A stretch of DNA of 64,000 bases from Loripinus fragilis (taxonomy: Eukaryota > Mollusca > Bivalvia > Lucinida > Lucinidae), in NCBI GenBank assembly GCA_964019695.1, contig OZ026524.1:23147656-23211655 (forward strand). Direction: 5' to 3'. The notes under the pieces were generated by a model. That model made no database searches, was not told the DNA's origin, and was given only the letters and a program-made list of their open reading frames with translations. The position numbers and the translations under genes are program-made. Below, piece by piece: positions 63,561 through 64,000 of the stretch. Within the stretch, counting starts at the first letter, position 1; each line of letters starts with the position of its first letter.

Positions 63561-64000
63561 ACCGCCTTTATACTTCGTACCAGAGGTATAACTATATTTA
63601 CCTTGTATATATATAAAGTTTATAAAACATGCTGTCTTCTGAGAAAAACATTCTTTCAGTTTCTATCCTGGCTGATTCACACGAAATTACTCTGACCAAA
63701 TTGATAGCATAAACTCCCCAAGAACGACTTCTTCTGAACACACATGTTCTTCAAGGAAAGAAATGACTGCTAAGTGGCGCAACTGAAGGGGAGTTTGTAT
63801 CAAGAAAAATGAAGATTGATAAGCAGTCTAGCAGGTTGATTTAGATTTACTGAAACGCATAGATTTTAGTGGATTCACAAATCATTTCAAATATCAAGTG
63901 TCTGCTGGTTCAAAACTGATGAAATGCTCCATGGTCTTACAGGTTACTGGTGAAAATGTTCCCTACAGGCAAAAACATACATGTACTCATTACGTCCTAA

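Noticed and set aside
57000..64000. UXS1 N-terminal exons on the - strand
   Set aside because: I looked for a donor preceded by the basic segment that should lead into the ITGG motif and found none; CTTAC sites near 60000, 62730 and 62856 belong to repeats or give no matching peptide.

Overview
This is animal nuclear DNA. It is AT-rich, repeat-dense, and carries intron-rich genes with GT-AG introns. The repeat mix (two tRNA-headed SINE families, many short foldback/TIR elements, a CFDP2-like RTE retrotransposon, and dispersed GACCTTTGACC-type repeats) suggests a mollusc, probably a bivalve. That assignment is an inference; the sequence does not prove it.

Two conserved protein-coding genes are present and converge. 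(1) The 3' part of GFM1, mitochondrial elongation factor G1, lies on the + strand: eight exons from 322 to the stop at 12386 encode the last 310 residues (domains III-V). Upstream exons lie before the window. (2) UXS1, UDP-glucuronate decarboxylase, lies on the - strand: eight exons from 56662 down to a stop at 29306 encode 311 residues, from the NAD-binding glycine motif to a short C-terminus. The 5' exons (cytosolic tail, membrane anchor) were not found and probably lie beyond the right edge. Reading phase is preserved across every intron in both genes. About 17 kb of repeat-filled DNA separates their 3' ends.

Almost everything else is repeats. By region: 1-12.4 kb, GFM1 exons among foldback MITEs, with a roughly 92-bp tandem array made from one of its own exons (1689-3269); 12.4-29 kb, intergenic MITEs, SINEs, a 28-bp array and a tandem GACCTTTTGACCCC-type repeat; 29-56.7 kb, UXS1 with very large introns holding SINEs, MITEs, tandem arrays (31, 36, 31 and about 460 bp), a broken tyrosine-recombinase gene and an almost intact RTE-type LINE (52.8-55.9 kb) on the opposite strand to UXS1; 56.7-64 kb, a roughly 1-kb TIR element, a CpG-richer stretch, two long near-perfect palindromes and degenerate tandem repeats.

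The most unusual observation is that three separate tandem arrays in two unrelated genes are built from the 3' end of a host exon plus the sequence just downstream. GFM1 exon 1670-1752 gives about 13 copies. UXS1 exon 34969-35088 gives ten 31-bp copies, several with a splice donor. The UXS1 terminal exon gives five copies of about 70 bp. In each case the array extends only in the 3' direction of the gene, from the authentic exon into the intron or 3' flank. I know of no named class of repeat defined this way.

Limits: all repeat-family names (A, A2, B to M, SINE1, SINE2) are mine, defined by visible similarity within the window. Repeat borders are good to about 5-20 bp unless a TIR or TSD is stated. 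Exon borders rest on GT-AG signals, preserved phase and protein similarity recalled from the families.
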